Assembly: GCF_001767255.1 (NCBI RefSeq)
Contig: NZ_CP017639.1
Coordinates: forward strand, 1,882,875 to 1,946,874
Direction of reading: 5' to 3'
Length of the DNA stretch: 64,000 nucleotides
DNA from: Corynebacterium sp. NML98-0116
GTDB lineage: Bacteria; Actinomycetota; Actinomycetes; Mycobacteriales; Mycobacteriaceae
Both the position numbers and the translations under genes were made by a program. Position 1 is the stretch's first letter. Every line of letters begins with the position of its first letter. Shown one piece after another: positions 26,652 through 35,169 of this stretch. The notes beneath the pieces are model-generated. The model was not told where the DNA came from and did not search any database. It saw only the letters and a list, made by a program, of their open reading frames with translations.

Positions 26652-27465
26652 TCGACGCTTCGCCGTCACGAAAGTCACCCGCACCGACAGCGGTTTCGCG
26701 CGCGATACTCGCGCCGATACCGTCACCGTGGAAGAGCCGCTGGCGATCCGCGCCACCGGCGACACGTTGACCACCACGATGCGGACCCCCGGCCACGACA
26801 TCGAGCTGGCACACGGCTGGATGTTCGCGGAGGGACTGATCAGCAGCGCAGAGGACGTTCGTTCCGCGCGCTACTGCGCGGGTGCGGTCGGGCCGAACGG
26901 CGAAAACACGTACAACACGCTCGACATCGGCCTCGGGCCCGCGGCCTCCCCCGCTGCACCGCAGTTCATTCGCCTGACCACTACCACGAGCGCATGCGGC
27001 GTGTGCGGCACGCAGTCGATCGACGACATCATGGGCAAGGTGCCCGCGCCAATCACTCCCGTCCGCTTGGACCCGGACCTGGTGATGCGATTACCCGGCG
27101 CCCTTGCAACCGGCCAAAAGCAGTTCCGTAAGACAGGCGGCATCCACGCGGCCGGCGCGTTTACCTTTGACGGCGAACCTGTAGTAATCCGCGAGGACAT
27201 CGGTCGACACAACGCGACCGACAAAGTCATTGGCCACCTACTACTCGAAGGTCTCCTGCCAGCCAGCGACCTGATCCTGGTTGTCAGCTCCCGCGCGTCA
27301 TTCGAGCTTGTGCAAAAGGCCGCGATGGCGGGCTTCCCGGCAATGGTTGCGGTCTCTGCGGCATCCTCCCTTGCCGTCGAACTGGCCCGCGAAACAAAAA
27401 TGGCGCTCGCCGGCTTTGTGCGCGGCGAGCGCTTCAATCTGTACTCCGGGGAGCTCAGCGACTAG
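26638..27465 (+). CDS. fdhD: Formate dehydrogenase accessory sulfurtransferase FdhD
   Basis: 275-aa protein that transfers sulfur from a cysteine desulfurase to the bis-MGD cofactor of formate dehydrogenase. The key Cys pair is in TSACGVCGTQSIDDI, with the HAAGAFTFDG and REDIGRHNATDKVIGH segments of the family. It overlaps the upstream small gene, and converges on the formate/nitrite channel gene with a 4-bp CTAG stop overlap. No formate dehydrogenase subunit gene is in the window, so the client must lie elsewhere. Confidence 0.94.
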   Translation: MSRINRRFAVTKVTRTDSGFARDTRADTVTVEEPLAIRATGDTLTTTMRTPGHDIELAHGWMFAEGLISSAEDVRSARYCAGAVGPNGENTYNTLDIGLGPAASPAAPQFIRLTTTTSACGVCGTQSIDDIMGKVPAPITPVRLDPDLVMRLPGALATGQKQFRKTGGIHAAGAFTFDGEPVVIREDIGRHNATDKVIGHLLLEGLLPASDLILVVSSRASFELVQKAAMAGFPAMVAVSAASSLAVELARETKMALAGFVRGERFNLYSGELSD

Positions 27466-28244
27466 TCCTTGTACACCGTCTTCGTCTTGTTCAACCAAGC
27501 GTAGACACCGCCGATGCACAGGCCACCGCCGATGAAGTTGCCGATCCACACAGCAACCCAGTTGCTCAGGATTGCAGCGGCGGTGAATCCCTCAGGTGGC
27601 GTGCTGGACAGGAACGCCAGGGAGAACAGCGAGAAGTTCGCAATAACGTGCTCGAGGCCCAGGCCAACGAAGATAGCGATCAGTGGCAGGATCACGACGA
27701 ACTTGGAGATGAACTCCTTCGCCAGCAGCGCACCAACAATCGCCATGTTGACAATGAAGTTCGCGAAGATCGCCTCAAGCAGCGCGCCGAAGAACGGCTT
27801 CGCCAACTTGCCCTCAACCAGAGTGACAATCAGGTGGCTATTATCCATCGAGCCGAACTTGGCCGACTGGCTCATCACAGCCGCGAAAATGATCGCACCG
27901 ATCAGGTTCGCCACCGTCACCACAACGACGAGCCAAATACCCTTGCCCCAGCTGAACACCTTGTCTGTCGCCGCCCAGGACGCAAACATCATGTCGCCCG
28001 TTGCAAGCTCCGCGTTCAGGATGACGATCGCGAACAGGCCAAGCCCGAACAGCAAGGCGAACACAACCGAGCCGAGCCCCGGCGCATATTCATTGACCGC
28101 ATTTCCCGCCACCGCGGCGAACGCCGTACCGGCGGTCAGGTAAATGCCGGCGAGAATCGCGCGGACGAAAAACCGTGGCATCTCATTATCGAGAAGCTGC
28201 TCTTTCTTTTTGGCCCCAGCGTGGACCATTTCTTGCAAAGCCAT
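27462..28244 (-). CDS. Formate/nitrite transporter family channel 1 (FocA/NirC-like)
   Basis: 260-aa six-helix pentameric channel family. Start at ATG 28244 (MALQEMVHAGAKKKEQ) with GGAGG 5 nt upstream; a longer reading back to 28355 crosses the promoter. Family features: FGLGLFAIVILNAELATGDMMF (the Asn-Ala-Glu-Leu-Ala-Thr-Gly segment) and a C-terminal NFIGGGLCIGGVYAWLNK. The ion moved (formate, nitrite, hydrosulfide) is not decidable, but the neighbour fdhD favours formate. Confidence 0.88.
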   Translation of the reverse strand: MALQEMVHAGAKKKEQLLDNEMPRFFVRAILAGIYLTAGTAFAAVAGNAVNEYAPGLGSVVFALLFGLGLFAIVILNAELATGDMMFASWAATDKVFSWGKGIWLVVVVTVANLIGAIIFAAVMSQSAKFGSMDNSHLIVTLVEGKLAKPFFGALLEAIFANFIVNMAIVGALLAKEFISKFVVILPLIAIFVGLGLEHVIANFSLFSLAFLSSTPPEGFTAAAILSNWVAVWIGNFIGGGLCIGGVYAWLNKTKTVYKD

Positions 28245-28287
28245 CGTGGCCTCCTCAAATTCACCTGAGAGATTGTTGCAAGGAGTC

Positions 28288-28326
28288 AGTCTATCGAACG
28301 TTTCCCAAAAACAGTACATGCGTACT
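28288..28326 (-). promoter_or_regulatory. Promoter with overlapping palindrome for channel 1
   Basis: On the minus strand a -10 TAGACT (plus 28288-28293) and 17-nt spacer put the -35 at 28311-28316 (TACTGT). This -35 overlaps the perfect palindrome AGTAC-ATGC-GTACT (28313-28326). The arrangement fits a repressor operator; the regulator is unknown. Compare the palindrome at the channel 2 promoter. Confidence 0.45.
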
Positions 28327-28362
28327 ATTCGGGTGTGCTCTGCAGGTTCCCCCAAAAGACGT

Positions 28363-28396
28363 ACACCCCCGCAACCCGGTTGGGTCGCAGGGGTGT
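28363..28396 (-). terminator. Terminator hairpin after rplE
   Basis: Near-perfect stem ACACCCCCGCAACCC / GGGTCGCAGGGGTGT located 20-55 nt past the rplE stop; minus-strand continuation contains TTTT. It ends the rplN-rplX-rplE unit. Confidence 0.65.
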
Positions 28397-28417
28397 TCGT
28401 CGAAAAGCAGTGACGCG

Positions 28418-28996
28418 TTATGCGCGCTGCATCTTGCCATCCTTGTCAGCGAACGGGAAGCCGAGGTGGCGCAGGAGTGCGCGGCCCTCGTCGTCGTTCG
28501 TTGCGGTGGTGACGACAGTGATGTCCATACCGCGGACGCGATCGATCTTGTCGATGTCGATTTCGTAGAACATCGTCTGTTCGGTCAGGCCGAAGGTGTA
28601 GTTGCCTGCACCGTCGAACTGCTTGTCGCTGAGGCCACGGAAGTCACGAATACGTGGCAGAGCAACCGTCAGCAGGCGGTCCAGGAACTCCCACATGCGG
28701 TCGCCGCGGAGGGTGACCTTCGCGCCGATCGGCATGCCTTCACGGAGCTTGAAGTTAGCGATGGACTTCTTCGCGCGGCGAAGCTGTGGCTTCTGGCCGG
28801 TGATCGCGGCGAGGTCCTCGAGTGCGCCGTTGATGACCTTGGAGTCACGTGCAGCGTCGCCGACACCCATGTTGACAACAATCTTGGTCAGACCTGGGAT
28901 CTGCATGACGTTGTCGTACTTGAACTCATCGTTGAGCTTGGTACGGATGTCCTCTTTGTACTGGGTCTTCAGACGAGGGGTGTAGTTCTCAGCCAT
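28418..28996 (-). CDS. rplE: 50S ribosomal protein L5
   Basis: 192-aa uL5 ([56 protein letters not shown]). It binds 5S rRNA and touches the P-site tRNA. It lies 2 nt after rplX. It is the last gene of this fragment of the spc operon; rpsN and rpsH do not follow. Confidence 0.97.
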   Translation of the reverse strand: MAENYTPRLKTQYKEDIRTKLNDEFKYDNVMQIPGLTKIVVNMGVGDAARDSKVINGALEDLAAITGQKPQLRRAKKSIANFKLREGMPIGAKVTLRGDRMWEFLDRLLTVALPRIRDFRGLSDKQFDGAGNYTFGLTEQTMFYEIDIDKIDRVRGMDITVVTTATNDDEGRALLRHLGFPFADKDGKMQRA

Positions 28997-28998
28997 GC

Positions 28999-29313
28999 TT
29001 AGATGTCCTTCCCGTTCGACTTTGCAACGCGGACCTTCTTGCCGTTTTCGTCGAAACGGTAGCCCACGCGCGTCGGCTTGCCGTCGGAATCCAGGACCAT
29101 CACGTTGGAGACGTGGATCGGAGCTTCCTGGGTGACAATGCCGCCGGACTCTGCGCCGCGCTCGTTGTAGGAGTTCGCGACGTGCTTCTTCATGCGGTTC
29201 ACGCCTTCAACGAGAACGCGCTGACGCTTCGGGTATGCCTCAATAACCTTGCCCTGCGCGCCCTTATCCTTGCCAGAGATGACCTGGACCATATCGCCCT
29301 TTTTGATTTTCAT
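28999..29313 (-). CDS. rplX: 50S ribosomal protein L24
   Basis: 104-aa uL24 with the KOW motif at the N-terminus ([29 protein letters not shown]). It is an early assembly initiator for the large subunit. Two nt separate it from each neighbour. Confidence 0.97.
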   Translation of the reverse strand: MKIKKGDMVQVISGKDKGAQGKVIEAYPKRQRVLVEGVNRMKKHVANSYNERGAESGGIVTQEAPIHVSNVMVLDSDGKPTRVGYRFDENGKKVRVAKSNGKDI

Positions 29314-29315
29314 CC

Positions 29316-29684
29316 CTAGATCACCTCCGGTGCGAGAGAAACGATCTTCATGAACTTCTTGTCGCGCAGCTCGCGAGCAACTGGGCCGAAGATACGGGTG
29401 CCGCGTGGCTCGGTGTCGTTCTTGATCAGCACTGCAGCGTTCTCGTCGAACGCGATGTAGGAGCCGTCCGGACGACGGGTCTCCTTCTTCGCGCGAACGA
29501 TGACAGCCTTAACGACTTCGCCTTCCTTAACGTTGCCGCCTGGGGCAGCTTCCTTCACAGTGGCGACGATCGTATCGCCGATGCCGGCGAAGCGCCGAAC
29601 GGATCCGCCGAGGACACGGATGCACAGGATTTCACGTGCACCGGTGTTGTCGGCGACCTTCAGGCGCGATTCCTTCTGAATCAC
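29316..29684 (-). CDS. rplN: 50S ribosomal protein L14
   Basis: 122-aa uL14. The start is GTG 29684 (reading [18 protein letters not shown]) since AGGAG lies upstream and the length is standard; the upstream ATG at 29708 would add 8 foreign residues. It is the first gene of the spc fragment; TATAGG on the minus strand near 29730 is a candidate -10. The upstream neighbour in most bacteria, rpsQ, is 17 kb away. Confidence 0.95.
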   Translation of the reverse strand: MIQKESRLKVADNTGAREILCIRVLGGSVRRFAGIGDTIVATVKEAAPGGNVKEGEVVKAVIVRAKKETRRPDGSYIAFDENAAVLIKNDTEPRGTRIFGPVARELRDKKFMKIVSLAPEVI

Positions 29685-29903
29685 TATTGGTCTCCTGACC
29701 TGGGTCAATGTGCGTTAGATTTCCGTCCTATACGCACGTGGTCAATGTCTTCGATGTCTTTTCGCTTGTCGACGGCACCTTCGGTACCGCAGGCGTACAT
29801 GCTCAGCTCGGAAACGCGCAGAACAAACACGCAGCAAAGGACAACTGGAACATTAAAGCACGGAACATGCGCGCCCGCAAACCATGACTTTTGGTTGTGT
29901 GGA

Positions 29904-29939
29904 TTCGTGCCCGGTTCTGACCTTTGGTATGGTCATACC
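29904..29939 (+). promoter_or_regulatory. Leaderless promoter and palindrome for channel 2
   Basis: TTCGTG (29904-29909), 18-nt spacer, TATGGT (29928-29933), with the ATG at 29941 falling at about +1 to +2. The -10 is embedded in the palindrome GGTATG-GT-CATACC (29926-29939). Expected transcript is leaderless, and a protein bound to the palindrome would block it. Seen in sequence; function inferred. Confidence 0.5.
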
Positions 29940-29940
29940 T

Positions 29941-30747
29941 ATGAACTTCGATGGCACACTTGCGGATTCAATCGGCTTCAAGTCGTACCTCTACACCTAC
30001 GAACTCCCCAAGTTCGCGGTACGCTCCATGCTCGCCGGCATGTTTTTGACGATCATGACGGCATTCGCCACCGTCGCCTCCACCCAAGTAGAAAGCAGCG
30101 CCCCCGGCTACGGCCGCTTCGTGTTCGCAGCTATCTTCTGCCTCTCGCTGTACGTCATCGTTGTCCTGGGTGCGGAGCTCGCCACCGGCAACATGATGTT
30201 CATGACCTACGGCAGCGCCTCGGGACGCCTCCCCTGGCTCAAGGGCTTCCTGATGGTCTCCACCTGCACCATCTTCAACCTGCTCGGCGTCCTCATCACC
30301 GCGGTATTCCTGGTCCACGCCACGGCGTTCCAGCCGATCGGGATGGACAGCTTCCTCGCCGCGACCGTTGAGACCAAGCTCGCGAAGCCGGACAGCTTGC
30401 TGTTCATGGAAGGCATTTTCGCCAACATCGTGGTCAACATCGGCGTGCTGCTCGCCATCCAGGCTGGCAAGGACTTCACCGCGAAGTTCCTCGCCATCAT
30501 GCTGATCGTTCCTGCATTCGCCGCAATGGGGTACGAGCACTCCATCGCCAGCTTCGTCGTCTTCTCCCTGGCGGGCTACGGCATCGGCGCCGAGCACTTC
30601 GCCGGGTTCACACTGACGAATGGCCTGATGAACTGGCTCATCGTGTGGGTCGGCAACTACATCGGTGGTGGCCTCATCATGGGCGGCGTCTATGCTTGGC
30701 TAAACAAGGGCGGCACCCCGGCAACCCCGCTGGCGACACGCCGCTAA
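29941..30747 (+). CDS. Formate/nitrite transporter family channel 2
   Basis: 268-aa FNT-family channel paralogous to channel 1, with VIVVLGAELATGNMMFMTYG and the C-terminal NYIGGGLIMGGVYAWLNKG. ATG 29941 is chosen because it coincides with a leaderless promoter and aligns with channel 1; 19 extra codons back to 29884 overlap the promoter. Two FNT channels within 2 kb on either side of rplN-rplE suggest gene duplication with divergence in substrate or regulation. Followed by a terminator. Confidence 0.88.
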   Translation: MNFDGTLADSIGFKSYLYTYELPKFAVRSMLAGMFLTIMTAFATVASTQVESSAPGYGRFVFAAIFCLSLYVIVVLGAELATGNMMFMTYGSASGRLPWLKGFLMVSTCTIFNLLGVLITAVFLVHATAFQPIGMDSFLAATVETKLAKPDSLLFMEGIFANIVVNIGVLLAIQAGKDFTAKFLAIMLIVPAFAAMGYEHSIASFVVFSLAGYGIGAEHFAGFTLTNGLMNWLIVWVGNYIGGGLIMGGVYAWLNKGGTPATPLATRR

Positions 30748-30763
30748 CCCCCAAGCAGAAAGA

Positions 30764-30797
30764 AAACGCCCCGTTCCCGCGAAGGGAAGGGGGCGTT
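30764..30797. terminator. Bidirectional terminator
   Basis: Stem AACGCCCC-TTCCC / GGGAA-GGGGCGTT between channel 2 (+) and the small secreted protein gene (-), with A-rich left and T-containing right flank. Confidence 0.7.
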
Positions 30798-30817
30798 CGT
30801 TATTGCTCGGTGAGCAC

Positions 30818-31081
30818 TTAGCTCGAAGCAGCGATGCCCACGCCGGTTGCCGCAGCAACGATCGACAGGATGACCACAACGGCCATGTTGACGACACCGA
30901 TGGACGAAAGCACAGCCGGAACCAGCAGCAGGTTCGGACCCTGCGGGCCAGCGAAGTTGCGCAGCTCGTTCATGACGTTGTTCAGCGGCTCTGGGTACTG
31001 TGCAGCACTTGCATCGGTAGCAACAACGCCAGACAGGACAACAACAGAAGCGGCAACTGCAATTGCGTTACGAAGTTTCAT
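30818..31081 (-). CDS. Small secreted hydrophobic protein A
   Basis: 87-aa protein of unknown function. It has a Sec signal peptide (MKLRNAIAVAASVVVLSGVVA, predicted cleavage near ASA before AQYPEP), then a central helix EPLNNVMNELRNFAGPQG and a hydrophobic segment NLLLVPAVLSSIGVVNMAVVVILSIVAAATG long enough to span a membrane. It is paralogous to the gene upstream at 31124: both share EPL, EL, NL(L/I)LVPA(V/L)LSS(I/L)G. It could be a small envelope or pore-type protein, but no family is recognised. 42 nt separate the pair, which are probably co-transcribed. Confidence 0.75.
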   Translation of the reverse strand: MKLRNAIAVAASVVVLSGVVATDASAAQYPEPLNNVMNELRNFAGPQGPNLLLVPAVLSSIGVVNMAVVVILSIVAAATGVGIAASS

Positions 31082-31123
31082 TCTTACGTTCTCTCTCTAT
31101 GGTCTCGGGTGAATGGGTGGGAT

Positions 31124-31348
31124 TTAGACGCGCTGCGAAGACGTCGCGATGTTCGTCAGGAAGCCCAAAGAGGACAGCAGTGCAGGCACGAGGATCAGGT
31201 TCTGTGCCTGGTAGCCACCGAGGCGCTTAAGCTCGTGCAGGACACCTGCCAGCGGTTCTGGCGCTGGCTGTGCTGCCTGTGCGACCGGTGCGCCCACTGC
31301 AAGAGCGGAAGCCACGAGGCCTGCGGCGAGAATGCGACGAAGTTTCAT
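31124..31348 (-). CDS. Small secreted hydrophobic protein B
   Basis: 74-aa paralogue of protein A: signal peptide MKLRRILAAGLVASALAVGA with cleavage near AQA before AQPAPEP, then EPLAGVLHELKRLGGYQAQ and NLILVPALLSSLGFLTN. It lacks the long C-terminal hydrophobic tail of A. A strong AGGAGG lies 7 nt before the ATG. The IS481-like element is inserted just upstream of this ribosome binding site (target duplication 31363-31377), so the native promoter has been moved 1.66 kb away. Function unknown. Confidence 0.75.
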   Translation of the reverse strand: MKLRRILAAGLVASALAVGAPVAQAAQPAPEPLAGVLHELKRLGGYQAQNLILVPALLSSLGFLTNIATSSQRV

Positions 31349-31362
31349 AGTTTTCCTCCTGT

Positions 31363-31377
31363 GATGTCCGCTAGACC
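31363..31377 (+). repeat. Left copy of 15-bp target-site duplication
   Basis: GATGTCCGCTAGACC, identical to 33023-33037, directly abutting the left end of the insertion sequence. The core contains CTAG, the known preference of IS481-type elements. Confidence 0.85.
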
Positions 31378-33022
31378 TGCTATGTCCATAGGGTTTTTGG
31401 ACACGGAGTCCGGTGTCTTTTTGGACACGGAATCCATGGTGTTCTTGGGCACTTCTAGCGGCTTACGGTTGCAGCCTGCGTTTCGGCCGGGGCTTGGATA
31501 ATTTCGGGTTCATCCGCGGTGGTTGGCGATGTTTCATTCCTTCGACGAGGTTAATGTTGATCTGACCACCTGGCGGCCTGTGGCTCAACGTGATCGGAAG
31601 GGGCACGCTGAAGAGGAATTCACCATCATGGGCCGTGTAGAACTCCGCAACATTATCGACTGCGACTGTCGAGTAGAGCCGACGGTTTTTAAACCTCAGA
31701 CCAATGTAGAGCCCGAAACCGCATACGCGTACAACGCCGTCTTTGCTCACGCAGAGCTGGTCTGGGATGCCCCAATGGTTTGTTGATTGTGGCGTCGGCG
31801 CCGTTAGTGTGGAGGTGTCGGTGGGAGGTATGCCTTGCTGAGCTGCCATGTCATCGGTGTTGGCCTCGTGTGAAGTTGCCGCTTCCACGGGGCCGTTTGG
31901 CATTTTGGATATAGCTTGAGGATTGTGTGCTTGGTTATAGGCAACTACGCGGGCCCAGATTTGATCAGGATCGAGTGGATGCGTAGGCGACGGTGCCTTG
32001 GGGAAGGTATCGAAAGCCTGGCGTGGTGTGATATGCATCTTGCCGACCAGCAGTGATTGGTGCCGTCGTTGTTCGTTGTATACCTGGCGATATTCGGCCA
32101 GATAGGTGTTGACCTCAGCAAGGCTTGCTGGGTGGCGTGCATCGAGGAACTGGGTCAACGTACGGTGAGATCGCTCGTCTTTTCCCTGGGTTGTCGGTGC
32201 GAAACCAGCAATAGCAAGTACGCCTTGGCTGGCGAGCCAAGTTTCAGTAGCAGAGAGAAAACCCCGGTGGTAGGTGGCGAACGCATCGCCATTGTCAGAA
32301 AGGATTTCTTGGGGTTTGCCGTAGGCGGCGAACGCTGCGGCCAGCGTAGCGCGCGCATCAGTACCGTTTTCCGGTAGAGCGAATGCTGTGGTTCCGACAT
32401 CAAATCTGCTGGCATCATCGATGATCTGGTAAATCGTGACATGCGTGTGGGCATGGTCGAAGAGGCGATAGACCAGTCCATCGATTTGCCAGAGTTCACC
32501 GACGAAATCACGGGCGAAGCGCTTATAGGAACTCCGCGGCCGTTTGCGGGCATTGGCATCAACAAATCCCAGCTCATACAGCCACGAGGCGATTGTGGAC
32601 CGCGATGGGGTGCGATCTGCACCGACAGAGTCGAACAAGAAGTAGTAGATCGACCAAGGGCCATAATCCAAGCCTTGTTCCATCAACTGTTGCCTGGCGT
32701 GAATGACTGCGATTTTGTCGGCCTCGTCAAATTTCTTCATCGGATTCTTCGGGGCAGTCGAATCCGGCACGATACCTGCTCGGCCTTTCTGCGCTATCCG
32801 GTTTTTGATGTTGTGGTACGTCTGTCGCGAGATCCCCAATTCTTTGCAAAACTGTGTGACCGTCTTGCCGTCACGAACGGGATCGAAATCTGCGACCTTT
32901 CTACGTTTATGCAATGGAATAGCCATCCGGCTATTCCACCGCCGTAACCGTCCAAAAAGCCACTAGACATCCCGTCCAAAAACATCCTGGACTCCGTGTC
33001 CAAAAAGTCCCTAGACATCACA
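31378..33022 (-). mobile_element. Complete IS481-like insertion sequence (1645 bp)
   Basis: Element bounded by 34-bp imperfect inverted repeats (31378-31411 and 32989-33022; about three quarters identical, the inner 18 bases TTTTTGGACACGGAGTCC perfect), starting TG and ending CA, and flanked by an exact 15-bp duplication. It encodes one transposase. The inner repeat motif recurs inside each end at about 24-nt steps (31394 and 31418 on the left; 32950, 32974 and 32999 on the right), probably transposase binding sites. Intact ends, exact duplication and full ORF point to recent insertion. Confidence 0.88.
31463..32926 (-). CDS. IS481-family transposase
   Basis: 487-aa DDE transposase. It has an N-terminal helix-turn-helix (TVTQFCKELGISRQTYHNI, about 22-40) and an rve/integrase core with Asp149 in LWQIDGL, Asp211 in ILSDNGD and Glu251 in GKDERSHRTL. 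The remainder (from about 330) is a long C-terminal extension ending in KPRPKRRLQP. The reading frame is intact. It reads toward the small secreted protein genes, so its transcript may run into them. Confidence 0.92.
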   Translation of the reverse strand: MAIPLHKRRKVADFDPVRDGKTVTQFCKELGISRQTYHNIKNRIAQKGRAGIVPDSTAPKNPMKKFDEADKIAVIHARQQLMEQGLDYGPWSIYYFLFDSVGADRTPSRSTIASWLYELGFVDANARKRPRSSYKRFARDFVGELWQIDGLVYRLFDHAHTHVTIYQIIDDASRFDVGTTAFALPENGTDARATLAAAFAAYGKPQEILSDNGDAFATYHRGFLSATETWLASQGVLAIAGFAPTTQGKDERSHRTLTQFLDARHPASLAEVNTYLAEYRQVYNEQRRHQSLLVGKMHITPRQAFDTFPKAPSPTHPLDPDQIWARVVAYNQAHNPQAISKMPNGPVEAATSHEANTDDMAAQQGIPPTDTSTLTAPTPQSTNHWGIPDQLCVSKDGVVRVCGFGLYIGLRFKNRRLYSTVAVDNVAEFYTAHDGEFLFSVPLPITLSHRPPGGQININLVEGMKHRQPPRMNPKLSKPRPKRRLQP

Positions 33023-33037
33023 GATGTCCGCTAGACC
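33023..33037 (+). repeat. Right copy of 15-bp target-site duplication
   Basis: GATGTCCGCTAGACC, identical and in the same orientation as 31363-31377. The sequence to the right (33038-33117) should be the original upstream region of small secreted protein B. Confidence 0.85.
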
Positions 33038-33117
33038 CTTGTGAGCTAGCGCGCTGAACAAGACACCAACAGATTAACAGACCAATTTAAGGTTGTTGCC
33101 AGTTTTCTAAAAAACTT

Positions 33118-35100
33118 TTATTTTGCTTCTTCAGCTATCTTTTTCGGCTCGACGAAGAAGAGGGCATCGCCAAACTTCGTGTCTGCAGGAAGGCTTCTCG
33201 ACGCCCCAATCTCCCCTACCCGCTTCGTATTCGAGACAACGACCGGAGTCGTCACTTCGTATCCTGCGTCGCGGATGGCATCGATATCGAACGTCGCTAG
33301 GAGCTGGCCTGCTTCTACGACGTCACCTTTCTTCACGTGCGCGGTGAAGTGCTCGCCCTTGAGGTTCACGGTGTCGAAGCCGATGTGCATGAGAATGTCC
33401 ACGTTCTTGCCATCGGTCCCCTTGGCGCGGATTGCGTAGGCGTGGCCGGACGGGAACGTGACCGCAACCGTACCGGCGACGGGTGCGCGCAGCTCCCCAA
33501 CCGTCGGCACGATTGCCACGCCGTTCCCCAGCTTGCCCTGGGCAAACATCGGGTCACTGACCGTCGCAAGCGGCACGGCGTTGCCCTCGAGAGGCGCCAC
33601 GACGTGGAGCGCCTCGTCGGACGCCTCGAGCAGCGCTTGCTCGGCAGCGGCATCGGCGGCTGGATCCTCGGTTGCGTCCGGATCGATGCTGCCATGCTTG
33701 CCCACCAGGTAGCGCCCGTACCCGTAGGCCGCCACGAAGGCGATCACGAACGTAATGACGCCGAGGATCAGGAAGGTCACCATGTCATTCGCGCGGATGG
33801 AGACCACGCCGATAAAGCCCGCCGCACCAAGCGCAACTGCCTTGACATCAAAGATCGCAATCAGCATTGCACCAATACCGGCCGCGCCGAGGCCGATAAA
33901 GAAGGGCCAGCGGAGGCGCAGGTTGACGCCGAAGATGGCGGGTTCCGTGATACCAAATACGGCCGAGATGCCCGAGGAACCAGCTAGACCTTTGAGCTTT
34001 GCGTTGCGCGCCAGGAAGTACACGGCAAGGGCCACTGCGCCTTGCGCGATGTTCGCCATGGAGGCCGTCGGGAAGATGAAGGAGCCGCCCTGATTAAACA
34101 GCTCGAGCTCGATTGGCGGGAAGGACTGGTGCAGGCCAGTGATCACGATCGGCGAGTACACCAGACCGAAGAGCAGGCCACCGATTGGGCCACCGAAGTC
34201 GTACAGGCTGGAGAGGCCGACAATCAGCAGGTCACCGAGCCAGCGGACAAACGGGCCGACGGCGATGAAGGTAATGAAGCCCGTAGTCAGCAGGGTTGCC
34301 AGCGGAGTAATCAGGAAGTCCGCCGTACCCTTCAGACGCTTGTGGAACCACTTCTCGATCGTTGCCAAGATCCACGCGACCGCCAGCACCGGCAGCACCG
34401 CACCCTGGTAACCCGCCTGCGCGACTGGCAAGCCGAACAGGTCCCAGAACGGCATCGTTCCGTCGGCAACGGAGTTCGCCACGTCGTAGCCGTTGACCAA
34501 CGCCGGGTGAACCATCGCCATGCCCATGCCGGCGCCGAGGTATTCGTTGCCACCGAAGCGCTTCGTCGCGGAGTACCCCACCAGCACCGGCAGGAACGCG
34601 AACGGTGCGGAGGCCAGCACATTGATGATCTCCGTCAGACCCTGGATCTGCGGGAACATCCCCACCAGGGAGTTCTCCCCGAACAACCCCTCGGCGGTCA
34701 GGACGTTGTTGAGCGCCATGAGCAGACCGCCGCCAACCAGGATTGGGATCAGCGGCACGAAGATGTCAGAAAAGACCTTAATGAAGCGCGTAAACCAGTT
34801 GCCCTGGTTCGCCGCTACTTCCTTCAGGTCTTCCGTGGAGACAGCAATGCTCTTGCTGGTCATGCTGTTGAGCTGATCAAAGACAATATCTACGTCGCCG
34901 GGGCCGACGATGATCTGGAACATGCCGCCGGTTGCGAACGTGCCCTTCAAATCAGGGTCGTTCTCCAGCGTATCCTGCGCAACCTTGTCGACGTCCTTAA
35001 GCACGAAACGCAGTCGCGTCGCGCAGTGGGCGACGCCAACGATGTTTTCCTCGCCCCCTACCCCGGCGAGGACCCGCCGGGCTACTTCTTTGTGGTCCAT
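33118..35100 (-). CDS. ptsS: Sucrose-specific PTS permease EIIBCA
   Basis: 660-aa membrane phosphotransferase that imports sucrose as sucrose-6-phosphate. Domain order: EIIB (1-90, phospho-Cys26 in [10 protein letters not shown]), EIIC (about 105-460, ten-helix transporter, [22 protein letters not shown]), EIIA (about 510-650, phospho-His572 in [10 protein letters not shown]). It strongly resembles Corynebacterium glutamicum PtsS (for example [20 protein letters not shown]). It lies 69 nt downstream of scrB; GAAAGGA precedes the ATG. HPr and EI are not in the window. An A/T-rich weak hairpin follows the stop. Confidence 0.93.
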   Translation of the reverse strand: MDHKEVARRVLAGVGGEENIVGVAHCATRLRFVLKDVDKVAQDTLENDPDLKGTFATGGMFQIIVGPGDVDIVFDQLNSMTSKSIAVSTEDLKEVAANQGNWFTRFIKVFSDIFVPLIPILVGGGLLMALNNVLTAEGLFGENSLVGMFPQIQGLTEIINVLASAPFAFLPVLVGYSATKRFGGNEYLGAGMGMAMVHPALVNGYDVANSVADGTMPFWDLFGLPVAQAGYQGAVLPVLAVAWILATIEKWFHKRLKGTADFLITPLATLLTTGFITFIAVGPFVRWLGDLLIVGLSSLYDFGGPIGGLLFGLVYSPIVITGLHQSFPPIELELFNQGGSFIFPTASMANIAQGAVALAVYFLARNAKLKGLAGSSGISAVFGITEPAIFGVNLRLRWPFFIGLGAAGIGAMLIAIFDVKAVALGAAGFIGVVSIRANDMVTFLILGVITFVIAFVAAYGYGRYLVGKHGSIDPDATEDPAADAAAEQALLEASDEALHVVAPLEGNAVPLATVSDPMFAQGKLGNGVAIVPTVGELRAPVAGTVAVTFPSGHAYAIRAKGTDGKNVDILMHIGFDTVNLKGEHFTAHVKKGDVVEAGQLLATFDIDAIRDAGYEVTTPVVVSNTKRVGEIGASRSLPADTKFGDALFFVEPKKIAEEAK

Positions 35101-35169
35101 GTGGGAATCCTTTCTCTTCCCACACAGTCAAACATCTATACGGGCATAAATCAGCTTACTTGCGTCCGA

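Noticed and set aside
24853..28417. rpsN (S14) between rplE and rpsH
   Set aside because: No S14-like sequence in any frame; the space is filled by the amidohydrolase-fdhD-channel genes.
29711..29883. tRNA or small RNA between rplN and channel 2
   Set aside because: No cloverleaf or CCA-type end was seen; the sequence is best explained as promoter DNA.
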